Origin: Bostrychus sinensis | Taxonomy: Eukaryota; Chordata; Actinopteri; Gobiiformes; Eleotridae | Assembly (NCBI GenBank): GCA_020698575.1 | Contig: CM036243.1 | Span: forward strand, 13,631,903 to 13,695,902 | DNA length: 64,000 nt | Reading direction: 5' to 3' | Shown: one piece after another, positions 28,181 through 43,100 of the stretch | Layout of the letters: the number at the start of each line of letters is the position of its first letter | Numbering within the stretch: the stretch's first letter is position 1 | Notes under the pieces: generated by a model | What the model was told of the DNA's origin: nothing | Databases searched by the model: none | The model's input: only the letters and a program-made list of their open reading frames with translations | Position numbers and translations under genes: made by a program

Positions 28181-31100
28181 CTTACCCTACAGTGCAAGTG
28201 TCACTGACAAAAGTACTCCCAAAATTACATCAGGTGCCATGGCAACAAAAAACATTTTGATACCTTTTTTAATTCTCAAGTTAAATATTGGAAGGTTTAA
28301 TTCCAAACTCTTGCAACAATATCTAACTAAATCTATTTTCGACAAACTGCCTCCTGCCAACATTTTACTTTAATTTGTTGAATTGTATAGGAATGTTTTT
28401 GGCCGTCACAGCTCAGATAGTTGAGAAAATCGAAGCAGGACAACATCACTGATCTTAGCATATGGCTTGTAGTAAATGAAAACACAATTAATGTAAATTG
28501 CACCACTTTGAGGAGGCAGGATCCTGTTCATCTTAAGCTCCAAGCAACACCTGAAAAGACTTACCAGGTTCATGTTACAAAGTGATGTGATCAAGCAACA
28601 CAATGCCTACAAAGAGATTAATTCTGCCTTTTAATTAGCCAGTATCAGCTGCCTTTGTGACAGTTCCCCAAGAGTGAACCATGTTAACAATAAGAAATTT
28701 AGAAAGAGAAAATGTTAGGATGCAACTTCTTTAAAGTTTACCTTCAAAGGAAAGTAACAAAGTACAAACACAAGTAAAATTAAAGGCCCACTGCTTCCCA
28801 GATTACAAGATTGAAAAGTTTGGATGCAGTATGCAATGGTTTGCAAAACTCACAAAACATTTTACTCAGAGATAGTTTACTATTTCATAGAAAATAATAG
28901 CTCATTTTAGATTGGCATCTCAAAATAGTTAGGACAAGAAAATAAAAGGATGGAAATAAATGACACTAATAAAAAAAAACAGCTGGGGGAGAATTTTGCA
29001 ACTCATAAGGTTAGTTACTGTCATTATTATTATCATTATATTTGTATCCCCTTTTCCAAGTTCTTGGAGCTGTTTTGCTGCAATCAAAAACAAAATTAGC
29101 TCTTTTTCAGTGACATTGTTTCAACAGTGGTATATATTGTTATATACAGTATGAGAATTTCAAATCATTACATTCTACTTTTTATTTACATTGTCACAAC
29201 TTTTTAAAAATTGTGTTTGTATAACTACACTTCCTATTACAATTTCATAAGTGATTAAACAGTTTTTCTGTGTATGGGAAAATATTGAATCATTTCAGTT
29301 TGATGTACAGGAATCTTGTTTGAATATGTATATCTGATGTATGTGTGATATGGAAATCTATACTTTTTCACTAAAACAAAAGGTCACCTATTGGCCGCTC
29401 AGAGCCATAACCTACATACGTTAAAAACGAGTGGGTTGGTCCACTCTTTACTCTGGCTCTAGCAGCAGCAGCAGCAGAGTAAGGTCTTTAAAGTTCACAG
29501 CACAGGGCAGAGTGTCCATATCATTACATTTTTAGATCAATATGTTCATATGAATGTTCAGCAGTCAAGAGGTCAAAAGGTCACAAGTTGGAAAGAAAAA
29601 AGCAAGCTACATATTTTATAATAAAATTGCTTGGGGCAGACTTGCTGCATTAGCAAGTCACCTGAGTTCAAATTTACTTGGGTCGAGTTGCTCAATGTCA
29701 TTTCACTTTTCTCTCCCATGTTTCCTGTTAATCTCTACTGTGCTAGCAAAAATTCTAGCCTAGACTATTGTCGTTATCATTTTTACTTATATGTGAAACC
29801 ATTTAATCACCTGACAATATATTGTTATAGGAATTATCTATGAAAAAAAGACCTTAAGATAGATATTAATTAATGACGAAAATGTTCACCATGTAGGCTT
29901 CAGCCAATCACATGAGTACAAAGAAGCATTAGCAACTGTGTCTTTGACTGGTTGGTGTACATAGCTTACCGACATTCAATCATTAGCAGCTGATAGTACA
30001 CAGAAAGTGGAAATCCAGCAGCAACTACTTGTGCTTATACAGCAAAACAGAGTAAAAACAAAAAACAGACAAAAGAGAAGCAAAATGAATCAGATGATTG
30101 TTGGCAGTGCAGTCAAGTGATGATTCACAAAGTACAGATAACTGGGGGATAGCATGGTATAACACTGGCTAAGAGTTTACAATAGGATCTTAGGCTTGTT
30201 TAGATTTCAATTTAGTTAGGATTTTGCTGTGATAAATTGGCTCACTTCTTGTTAGCGAATGCAGGGGCTGGAGTCTGTTCCAGCTACTTTGGGCCTGAGG
30301 AAGGGTACAACTGAACAATGGGCAGTTAATCATACACTGACAAACCACCATTCACGCTCATATTTATTAAAAAATTCATCTATGCATGTTTTTGAACCCC
30401 ATTAATATAGAAAAAGCTGATGAATGGTATTTTAATAAAAAAGCATAATCTTAACTATTAACGCAACACACCATGTACCTTTTACCAGAAAAGACATAGG
30501 TTCATATTCATTAAAATATGCTTAATATAATTTTGATGATTCTCAAAATGATGACTGAAATTATGACATATATCCCCACTGTGAGCTGGAACCTCATTTT
30601 GATTTTGTTTAGTCTTGTGGTGGATAAACAAACTCACTGATAAATATGTAACAATCTATTCACATGCTTGCACTGACGAACATTTGGCCTTTCACTGAGG
30701 ATTCTGTTTTGCAGGTACAGCCAAATTACCATTCTTTTAAACTCTCGCCTTCATCCAATAATAGACTGTACTGGGTAGAAGCTAAACGTATTTTGTAATT
30801 GTTATTTGTTTAAACCCACCCACTCTCAACCCTCATAATCAGCCCAAAATGCGCTACTTGTGTGTGTGTGTGTATAGTGGACTGCCCACATGAAAATCTT
30901 TACAGAGGATCTTTCCTTTGAGACACTGTTGTAGAGGCTGAACCTCTTAATGCAAATGAGACAGTTGGATCTAATAATTGCACTAGATAGAGTGCAATGT
31001 TGGAATGTTTAAATTTAGATATGCAGATGTAGCTTAAACTGACACAAAAAGGTTAGTGAGATGAACACTTAGCTTTGAGTACATGTTGAAAGTTGTTAGG

Positions 31101-34100
31101 AGTGCCAAGTATTTCTGAGTTACAGTAGTTAAAAGATAAAACATGGTATAAAAAGAAGATTGCATTCTAGTTGTGGCCAGAGGCGGATTGGCATATGGGA
31201 CTACCAGGGCATTCCCCAGTGGGCTGGTGGGCCGTGCCATGAGAAAAAAAGAAACTCATGTCTGATAGCAGCTTTGTGATGCTTAACAAAGGCAGCAAGG
31301 AGCTTGTTGGAGTTTATAAAGAAATAGGGAAGACAGAATGCCTTCATTTAGTTTTTTATTATTACAAAATAATTTGGACTTATTCAAGTTCGTGCTTGCG
31401 GGCCGCAGCTCTCATCCCTTCCTATCTCTCCCCTCTGTGGGACACGGCCTCTGTGAGAGGTGCACATTGGCAGGGTTTGGAGCAGCATAGTGTCAGGCAA
31501 AGTAGAGACACAGGTGCGACAAACACACGCAGCTCATGGACACTGGGGACATTTTTGAGTCCATAAAGGTGGACTACAGTTCTCAACCCTGTATTCGTGG
31601 AGATAGCTTACGATCATAAATAACTCAATGAAAACAAGATGTGCAGTAAAATAGACTGAATCATGGAAGTCTGCAAAGCCTTTCTTACAATATATTAGGT
31701 TTATTATTCTAAAAGCAACATAAAACATAAGCTTTCACTACAGTTTTTGTAACCTGTAGCCTTGTGTTTTCTGGAGTCTCTGTCCCATCCCAGTGCAATG
31801 ATGCTGAAGGCACAGAGACTGTGTGCTCTGAACAGGGGCGGAGCAGAGCTGGGCAGGGACTGGGGTTCCACTGAGGAACCACTACAGAGAAACTTGGGCA
31901 GACATTTACACAAAAAAAGTGAATGTTTAATTTAAATTTACGTTACAGTCTGTGTAGCGATGTAGGCTGCTGAATATATTTTATCTTTTATATTTTATTT
32001 GTGTTTTGTTAAAATATTCCCCAGCCCTAAATAGTACCACATAAATTACAGCCTGATATACATATATCATGGTTGTCTGTGTGTAAGCTCCCTAAAACTT
32101 TTTCTGGGGGTTTTGGTTGCTGATTATATGAAACACTTTAGAAAACTCAAAGCAGGCTGGTCTTGTACAGAAAATTGTCTGACACCCTTCTGGTCTGAAC
32201 CCAGTGATTTGGAGCCACTAAAAAGCAATTAGTTATCACTAATTTGAATTTTAATGTTAAATTGCAGTGTATTGGTTACTTAAACTGTTTTTAGGTTTGC
32301 ACAAGAAGAAAATCATGTGTTTTAAACCTGTTAACTACAAAAAATTATTAACAAAGGGGTTCATGCAGCAATGTTAATTTCGTAAGTCAAAATATCACCA
32401 CCTAATAGCTGGTCCACTTATATATAAAAAAAGTGTGAAAACATACAACATAAAACTACTTTTCTCATCTATTAACAAGCCCACCAAAGTAAATCATCAA
32501 ACTTGCAACGACTATTGACCAATCTTGTAAAATCCTAAGTTCACAAATTATACATGAACAAAAACAGCCCAGGCCAGCCTAGTATTATCTAGTCCCACAG
32601 CATGTAATTCACAGACGAGACGAGATGGACACATGCAAAGTAACCTACAGAGTTTTACGGCCTCTCAGACAGAACCAACAATCACCCGAGTGACAGAAAG
32701 CGCCAGCACCCGTCGTCTTGTCCAGCTCAAATGATGCGCTGGAAGAGAAGACGCTGGCAGGTGGACATTACCACGACTGGGCTGCTCTGTCATTATCCTC
32801 GGCTAACACTCTATGGACAAGAATATGTGGAAGCTCTCAGCAATTAGTCTAGCGCTGTACATCCCTCAGCATTATGCAAAGGACGACATGCAGAATGTAG
32901 TTAAAAATACATTAATCTGCCAGAAAGATGTGAAAAAGTGAAAGGACATGAAGTTGTATTTGTCAGTTCATTAAAGAAAGATAGTGAAAATTAACCAAGT
33001 GGACTATTAAGATTGTGTTGATGCTGCTAAAATTTGCCAACTGTTGCAATAGCAGTATAACTTGCAAGAAATGAAATTCTCTTTGGGAATATAAAAGTTT
33101 ATGAACTTGAATATTGTTACCGTCTTGCTGACTTGGGATTAAATAAGCAAGGTAACGTAAAGTAAGGTGGACTTTTATTAACCTGTACAGATGGAATAAT
33201 CTACCACATGCTCATACTGTCAATTTGCATAATTGTTTAAATTGATTATTTTAAAGTTGTTGTTTTTTTCTTTCTATTCATTCAGCAGTAGATTACTTAG
33301 GGGTAGCCAGTTTTATATTAGTTTAGACTAGGCTATTTATTCTGCTTGGGTTGGTATACTTTTGTTATTTTTGGAGGTATAATATGTGCCTATTTGCACC
33401 AGCGTCTTAAAATCCAAGTCAAATACAACAAAAGTACTCCAAAAGCACCGACTTCTGCCAAGGATCTATTTTGCAAAAGATATAGTGCCCAGACCTATTG
33501 AAAATGCATCCACACAGGATTCTGGATGCACACCAAAGACTAGATATTTCTTCCTTGGCCATCACTGAACATATCATAATCCAACACTTACAGAAAGAAT
33601 AAATAATAAATACATAAATAAAATAAAAACACATGAAAATACAAAAAATAATAAGCACACATAGCATGGGAGCTGGTGAGCTTAGAAACATAACATGTGT
33701 CTGTCTTTACTAAAAAAATAATTGTTCTAAGAAGGACAGGGAGCTGAGTTTGACTTAAGTTATCTCATCTATCCTGTTTTTATTTGCAGACATTTCTTGT
33801 GTATGACTTTATAAACACATTATTTACAATAGTCTACAAGTTTGAGATTAGAGTACTGCATTTCCATAGTGCCTGTTGGTGAAATTCTCAATATTTTCCT
33901 ATTGACACAGTGCTATAATATTTTGCTGAGCCATTTCCTTTGTTGGAATCTGAAGTAGCTTATAGTGGTTTTCTCTCAGTATCCCTTGCATTGCCAGTCG
34001 CTGATGTGAGCAGAATGCTGAACACACTGGTGACGGTGGAGTGTATGAAAAGGAAAAAGACACCACGACACCCGCACATTAGCTAGTGCAATGGTTTTCC

Positions 34101-37100
34101 CAGAAGCTTGCTCGGTGAGGAGAGCTGTAGCACATCATTAGGAGGCATCCATTAGCCTGAGTGTCCTCCACAGCTAAAGGTGTGTGCTGCTCTGCCACCG
34201 GCACACAGCCCTGGTCTCCCATGATGCACCAGAACAGCCCTGGGCCTTATCACGCTGCTCCATCACAGTGATTAGAATGGAAACTCTTGGTGGCGCAGAA
34301 GGATTCAGGTCGGACTCCACACAGGGTGACAGCACTTCTCAGTACTCTTCAAAACAATATAAAAGAGAGTTTTGTTTTTTCTTTCAATTATTATTTGGAG
34401 TAAAAAATGTGTGCCAGTGGAAGTTTAAGCAGTTGCTTTTAGAGGAAATTTTGGGCTGTCTTGTCACACTGTTTCTGTGCAATACTGTGTTGTGTGTGTT
34501 CAGGGTAGCTCCAGGTTTTGTCTTGTGAAATTTTAAGACTTTTTAATACCACTTAGAATCCAATTTAATGCCAGGATTGCCAGTAAATGAACAATCTTTA
34601 AAAATTTTACACAAATGATAGGGTTTTATTTTGAAAGTCTAACACAGATGACATAACTCCAGTGCCGCATTAAAAAAAAACTGAATCATAAATGTCAGTG
34701 ATAAAGTATAATTCTTTGCAACATTTTGCAGTAAATATATAAAGTAGACCTGTCATATAAGCTTTCAAAAACACACAAACTAAAGTCACAATCGAGGGGG
34801 TAACATTTTAAACCCACAAAGAGAGAATTTAAGGCCAAATTCACATTCAACTTGCAAAAAAGGATTTTCTATTGTTAGTCATGTCTTACTACAAAATCTA
34901 CTGTATTGTTTGATAATACAAGCTTCTAGTTGGGGCTGAACAACAGAGTAAAGATTGACACAAATATTTGAATAATTAATTTAACAAAAATGCTTTTCTA
35001 ACAATGATTCACTAATGTATTACCTACAACACTGCAACGACTTGACTTAGATGTCAGAGTTTGAAAATTTAAGACCCAGATGAGTAAATTTAATACCTGA
35101 CCATAGAATTTAATACTTTTAAAGCCTTGATTCCAACAACAGCAAATTTAATACCTATTTAATACTTTTAAGACCTTGGGGCTACCCTGGAGTTACATGT
35201 CCTGTACCACCTCTTAACAAATAGACACCATTTAAGTCAATGTGTGACTTCACACCGGCTGTGTTGCAGTATATGTCTGTGTTCGGTGCTCTGTGATAAA
35301 TACGCATTGGCACTCATTTATCAAAGTTGCGTAGAAACAGGTGCAGATTCATGTGTAAAAATGTGCATACACTGGAGGGCGTGTGGGATTTATGAAACTG
35401 TAGGTACCACTCCATCTCGCCATACGCGCAACCAGCTGGTGATAAATTCAGCGGCTGTACACCCACATTCATACTGATAAATCCCAAAACTTGCGTGGCA
35501 TTTTTTTGACACAAGTTTGATTTGAGGGCCACTGTGTCCATTTTTGACCGATGCCGAAGCCTCCTTGGATAACGCCGAACAGAACAGATTGAGTCTGACA
35601 GAAAGTCAGACACAAGCTCAGACCAGCGAAGAGTATCCGGTATATATCAAAATAAAAATGCATGTGCAGACTCGCGCTCAAATCGCTGTGTGAACTTTAT
35701 GTCTTAACTGGGGAAACAGGGTCACAAAACAAATGAGACTGGATGCCATTTAACATGAGTAAAAAGGCACAGAAAAAATATCAAAATTAATTGAAGATTG
35801 TGATCAGACAGGCAAATGTGTCTTTTGTTTACATGTAGCTCTCTGTGCATGTGTTATTGCATGAATTCATAACTTCAGCTTACACTCGCTACTGTCCCAT
35901 GAATTCTGCATGTTGCACACGCAATGCCTTTGGTGTGAATTGGAGTCTTCAAGAATACTGTGTGTACTGTGTTTTGTCCCAAGGCCATCTAGGGAAACTG
36001 TTCTGATCATCTTGTCTCAGGATTACATTAGTCTCGAGCCCTGACCACATGCCATTTTGGTTTATTGGTATTTGTGTATTAATACAAATTGTAGTTTACA
36101 GCCACAAAGTGTTATATTGCCTCAAATTTCATTAAATGACTGCAACTGCAAAAATGCCTGTGTGTGCCAGAGGCTTAACTTAATCTTCATCTGACATGTG
36201 TGTTACCATGCACAGTTTTTGGTCTTACATTTGTTACAATTATGGGAGTCTTGAGCCTGACTAAAATACTAGTAATGTGCTAAAATCTAATGATGTAGTC
36301 GGGCAATAAAACAGAACATTTTTACACAAGAACACTATGGCTGACTAAGTAACACTTCTGATAAAAGATATGTGAAATGTACAATATGCTGAATGACGTC
36401 TGCATCCTCAAAAGAATGTGTGAACACCACTTTAGATCCATCTTCATTGTCTGTTTTTTTTCTCCTAAAAAGCAATGTATTATTATCTAGAGAAAAAAGA
36501 GAAAATGTTTTGTAAGAGTGCCAAGCTTGCTAAGCAGAGATCTCCATTTGAATATGAAATTACTTGTTGGTGCATTATACAATTGAACACGATAAATCAT
36601 AAAATATAATTGTAAACAATAGTATGTCTTTGAAACCTTCAAAAGCACAAAAATCCTACCGTTAGATAAAGTGAGGGTCTGCTCCACAGACAGCATTAAT
36701 GCTTTATATGAGCTTATTTGTATGCCTCACACAACCTGTTTGGTAAAAGTCAACAAGCAAAGCACAGGTCAGTACATCTTAAGTTGTAAAAAGGGGTCGC
36801 TGGATGGGAACATTAACTAGCTAAAATTTTGATCTTTGTATTCAGCGCCATGAATGTAGCAGCGGCGTGGATGTTGAATCATGTTCTGCACCGAGTCCAT
36901 TAGATGTGCTGTGCTATTTTCATTCATATACACAGTGAGGTGTGATGTATGAGGGGATATAGAAGCAGTAGAGTGGAAGTAGGAAGGTGTGGTGGATCGT
37001 TATCTTTGCAGCCCGACTCTGCGGCACCACCGATTGTATCACCTCCAAAATCTTAGATGCTGGTCATGAACGCACCCCCATCTTTCTGAAAAGTAATACT

Positions 37101-40100
37101 GATGTCTCCTCATCATCAACAGTGTAGTATGAGTGTTGATGAAATGTTGGTGTTACAAGATTTTTCCAGAGGTGAAAATAACCATCTTTTTAATGAAATA
37201 TTCAAGCTTATCCAAGGGCAATCAATGCTGAAGCCAAGGACTACCTCGACTATGTGCAGTGTCCGTCCACTTAACTTCCTCCATGTGGCCAGAAAGGGTT
37301 GTGAATCATACACAAGGGTTCTCCATGAGTGAATCACCAATGAACTTAGAACAATATGCTGCACTCTAAGATGCACATAATGTAGCTTAAAACAAGATTT
37401 ACACTGAACACAGGATCAAATATCAGAAATGTAATGCATCTGTAGTGCCACATGTCTCCATACAACTTTATGTTGGTGGTTTATGCTTCAATTTGTGTTA
37501 TAAAAATAATCTAATGGGAAAGAATACATGTTTTCTGATTTTTAGAATAGAATAAAATAGAGGTCGACCAATATGGGTTTTTCTATGCCCCATGCTGATA
37601 CATCCCTGTTTAAGTAATCTTGTATTCTCTGGCATTGCATTTCCCAGGCCTCAGAATTCTAGGTTTCACAAACCTCTCCCTCTCCCACAAAGCCCGGCCC
37701 ACTACAGGAAGCACTGACCAATCAAGAAGCACTCTACATCCAGTCTGCTCTCATTCATTTATCCAAAAAACACTGTACAGCTCTTTTCTTTAAATTAAAA
37801 AGTAAAACATTTAAAGGGGCTATATTATGCAAAATCAACTTTTCTGAGCTTTCTACCATAATGAGCTTCTAAACCTTGTCAAAAACATACCTGGAGTTGT
37901 GTTTTGTTTCATCCTTGCATGTTTGAGTAATCCTCTATTCTCTAACACTAAGTTTGAGAGAGGCCAAAAAGTCTCGTTTTCACCGGTGTCTGCCTTTTCC
38001 ACCTGACCACACCCCTCCCCCCTTACGGCCATGTCCTGTTCAGGAAGCACTGCTACAGCTCATGCCTCCACTGGCTTCAGAGCGATGAAGGGGCGTGACA
38101 GCAGGCTGGACAGTGGGTAGGGCGGGCTGTTAAAGTGACTGGGACCTAATTTGAGCATTTCTCACAAAGTTAAATAATGAGTTTCTTCATATAAGCTATA
38201 TTATAAAAGCATAATATAGCCCCTTTAAGAAAATAAAAAGCTCTTTTTTCGATGTTTTTTTTTTTTTTTAATCACTGCTGGTCTTTTCTTTATGACTGTA
38301 GTAAAGTACTTAATGGAAAAAGGTTGGAAAACATGCAATGCTGTTCTACAGGTAAACAAAATTGGTTCAAAATATAAATAAAAGCATAATATACCCCCTT
38401 TAATGCACGGTAGTCATATAGCCTTCACTCAAACTTACAGTACGTATGACAATTAGCAGGTTAATATGAACCAAAAACAAAAATTTCTACAACTAAAAAC
38501 ATCAACATAGAAATATAGTGTTACTGATTGACACAGATTGAATTTTAAAACATACTAAGAGCATCAGACTCTTACAATCTTAAAATCTGAGAAACAATGC
38601 CCAAACCAAACCTAAAGAGAATTATATATGTGATTAACTTCAGGAGCTTAGCCTATCGAGCACTGGGCTCTCAAAATAACTTTTAAGACCACTGTGATAC
38701 ATTCAGAATGCTGCTTATTCTTGCTCTAAATCTCTGCTTCATGTTAGAGAATTGGCTATTGTAAAACAAAGCTGCTTGTGCTAAAGTGTGCTAAAGTAAA
38801 AAGCATTTTTCACCATTGCATTTGTAATGATTACTGAAAATGTTTTGAACTCTTTGCACTTTTCCTGTTTTAAATGATTTTATATAATGTATTTTACTTG
38901 TCTGTGTGAATGAGTGTCTTGCACAGTGCAATATTTAGGTGGACAAAAATTTTCAAGAAAATACAACACTTAATTGCTGTTAATTTTATGCTTTTTTTCT
39001 TAACATTGTTAACATGATCACTAATTATTTTGGTACCAATTTAGTCATATATTAATTCTGTTTTAATGAACATTAAAATTAGTAAACAATTTCAAACCAA
39101 TATTTAGTGCTCATAATTGCTGCACCATTACAACAAATGGGACATTTGGTGTGCACGGCTGATTTAAATTCTAATTACACACAGCCAATAACAACCTGCG
39201 ATTGCCATTTGCCACAGCTAATCTGGAGTCTGCCAAATTAATGTTATAAAAGGGGTTCATCAATGAAAACCTTCAAAAGTGCTCATTTTTAGGAGATGAA
39301 TAGAATGTCATTTTGAAAAGAAAAACACAAATCATTCATGATGGTTATAGCTGAGTGTTACAAAATAGGAAGCCACAAATACTTCAAGGTTTAAGATTCC
39401 AGTTATTCAGGAGGTCCTCATGTGAAAAGAAGCTTATGTCTTTTCCAGATGTGCACAACATCAAATAAAAAAATGAGCTTCCCACTTACAAGTTTGTATT
39501 ATAAATTCATTATAAAAGAAAACGCCTGGTCCCTTTCAAAAGTGTATGCCACAGTTAATTAGGCGGTAAGTGTTCTGCTTCCAGAAGTCATATGGCTGGA
39601 CACATTTGGTCCAGACACTACCATTTATCAGAAATATAGTGCAATTAGAGGTCAACTGAAAATGACTAGTGAATCATAACTATTGGTCATTTAAGTCATT
39701 TAACATGTGGGCCCAATTAAAAAGATAATATTGGTTAATAATGGTATGGTGACTCAAGTGGAGCATGGTTTTATGTTATAGATTTGGTGTGTTAGAAAAT
39801 ATAAGACTTGGACTTTTATGGGCTGTTTGTACTTGTTCTCTTTTGTTTTTGCTTTGGGCTACAGGGTCAGTAAAAGGACCCACCTTTCAAAAACAACTAA
39901 CAAGGTTTCTACAACTTAAATGTCAATGTGCATGTGTTAGTATTTTATTTTTAGGGCATACATGCATTGGACTGTGTTCAAAATAGAATTTCGACTGCCT
40001 CCATTTATTCCAGTACAATTTCAGTGGCACTGCTCCTGTATGTTAGAGAGAGTATGTGATAGCACACCACAAAATAGTGAAGTGAACTAGCCTTCACCTT

Positions 40101-43100
40101 TCAACTTGTCAGGGCAACAGTAATGCTAAAAGTGCCTTCTGTCAAACTAGTTTGAACTAATTGGACATAAGAGGTTCGCTGGGCCATTGTGTTTGATTTA
40201 TAATTTCTCAACTGATAAGGATCAGAGATGGTCACTCAGATTAGCGCCAGGTCACAGTTTTGGGCCTTTACAAAGGTGGATGTCCTGTTTAACTTTGATC
40301 ACTGACATGGTATTCCATTTTATAGATTTCTTCTGAAAGCAAAGATGAAGACATTTTGCCATGATATTAATACTTAACACAAGGGGATTCTGCAGAATAA
40401 TAATTCAATATGTATTAGACAACTGCTGATCATTTTCAACTTCTTTTCTTAATACATCATAATTTAAAAATGGAAATAGCTTATTGGCTCTTGGAAGCAT
40501 ATGCACTGGTGCAGAAAAGCTCAGATTATACCATATGTTTTTCATTATAAAAGTCTATGGACCAGAGAATAAGGAAATAAACCTTGGCTCATCGTTGCAG
40601 TACAATAACGGTAATTAATAACAGGAGAGAAATATAGATTCACAGCACATCTCAGGTAAACACTGTCTGGAACAAAAGTGCTTCAGTTTTGACAGACAAA
40701 ACCGTAACTAAATATAACCTGGTTTAGTTGAAAACGAACAAACACTAAAAGCATTCTCAATACTGAAAAGGATCAATTGTTGTCAAACTGTCGGAGAGAA
40801 ATGTTTGCTTTCACAGCAGCCACTACTGCAATTTTTCAGTGTATTTGTGTAACTCTGTGATGACAAGAAAACGAAAGGTAATGAAGACAAACAACAAGAG
40901 GGAAAAAACTCCTCACGGTGCATCCTTCAGCAGCTTTCTGTCAAAACATGACCAGACATAGCTCCAGGCGAGAGGGCTGTGTAATTATGGAACTCCCAGG
41001 GCCCTTTTCACAGGACGCAACACAACCCCAATTTGTCTGCACCGTTTTTGTTTCAGATGACCAGAAAGAGTCATCTGAAACATGATTTTTGACGAGAACG
41101 TTTGAATGGTTTTATTTGTCAGTTGTATGTCAGTTGTATAAAATTGGGGATTTTCTAATCAATACATCTTTTTGTGTATTTGTTTGAGTTAACAATAGAT
41201 TCCATTGGCTCATTTGCACTAATCCTGGTCAACATGGTCACAACAGAGTTTAAGCTAAAGCAAATGACCTGAGGCTATCCACAGGCACACACCACGGCAA
41301 AACATGTTCACCAGGAGAAGCAAAGCATTTCTTTGTCATGAGTCTGCAGCAAGTGTGGACAAATAGGCTCATGGTTAACAACTGATATTTGTAGGCATTA
41401 ATGAACAAAAAAGTTAATGAACAAAAATGCCATTGGAAGGTTGGTATTGTTGTGGATGATAAAAAAATATAACAATGTTAAGATTAGCTATATTATCAAT
41501 AATTTTAATGGGGGGTTCAGAATATGCTATGGCCAATAACATGCTCAGATAAAAGGGGTATTCCATCTGTAAAAGAGACATTGCCATTGGCTGGTTGGTT
41601 TAAATGGCTCACAATTAGCACTAGTCATTGAGAGTTAAACAGAGACAGAAAGAGATAATTTTTAGGTTCAATAGCACAATACTTCTTGTCCATTTCTTTA
41701 TTAGTTATTGACGTTTGACATGTCCACCCCCCTCTGCAGTCCCATCCACACCTCATCAGATTCTTGGTGGTTTCTGGTTTCTTACAAGCATACTAGTAAG
41801 AATGTAAGTATGTTGAGGCCAATCAAAAATGTTAGTGGCTCTGGCCCAACAGACTTTCCAAAATGGTGTCCACTGTGGCTAAGCAACTAACCTGATTGGT
41901 ACAGACAAGCTAGCTGTAAACTTGAGATAAATAACAGTAGTCCATCTGAATAATGGATTGCTTAAGCATAGCAATTGTTTCCTTTTGGGTTAGGACTGCA
42001 GGTCAGTTCTCACCAAGAACAACCACATAATCACCATAAGGTGTGCAAAGAGAAGTACTGTGAACTTTTGTTATTCAAACTAAATACCTGATGCTAGTTT
42101 TTGTCAAAAAATACCTCAGTGGCCACTTTTTAAAAGTACATTTTGCTGTCTAATAATTTGGCTTCTGTTTGATGTTATGTGCTCAGACATTTTTTGTTTT
42201 TGGTTATTTGAGCTACTGTTTTCTATCAACTCAAACCAAAAGGCTTTTTTTCCCACAGCTTACTGAATATTTTTCTGTTGCAAACCATTCTCTGTACACT
42301 TCAGTTTCCTTGTGGCTTCTCTCTTCTGGGGTTGCCACAGCAAGGCATGCATTGATTTGCATATTAATTCAGCAAAAGTTTTACGCTACATGCCCAACCT
42401 AATGCAATGGACCTGCGTAACGTGTACACTGGCTTGTGACCCTCTGTGGCTGCCGGATCAAGGAACCATTCACACATTCATACACCAGTGTAAGCAGACA
42501 CTGGAGGCAAGGAGGGTTGGGCAAGACACTTAGTTGGGCAAGACACTTAGTCTTGCCCAAGGACACAAGGAGAATATGCAATGGTAGGAGTGGGGATTGA
42601 GCCACCAACCTTTAGGTTAGTGGGTGAGTGCCTGCAGAGTGACAGCTGTATTTTTCACAAAATGAAATTCTGATTGTGAAAATAAAATATATTATTATTA
42701 TGGAAAATGGTTATGGAAAGCTTTCTTTACACTTTATGTAATTGATTCATATCTAAAATAAATGTCAATGTTGTGTCACACCGCAAGACAGAAAGTAAGG
42801 TGTTCCACCTTGAAATGTCAAGTACCCTGATGCATAATCTGCGATATGTATTGTACTGTGCAAAAACTAGGCATTCATTTATTTGGGAGAGGTTCATTAT
42901 GTTCATTGATTCATTTTCTTCCACTTATTCCCGTTAGGGGTTGTGGGTGACTGGAGCCTATCCCAGTAACTTTGGGCTTTAGGCAGGGTACACCCTGGAC
43001 AGGGGCCAGCTTGTTATAGTTATTTTCATTATGTTCCCTTAAGAAAACCATCAAGAATCTTCCTGAATCTTTCCACGATTCCACCACAACTGCTCCTCCA

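Noticed and set aside
28153..28190. Poly(T)-AG style splice acceptor or donor next to the A28 run
   Set aside because: On the minus strand the order is ggtaag followed by T28, which is donor-like sequence with no coding frame before it.
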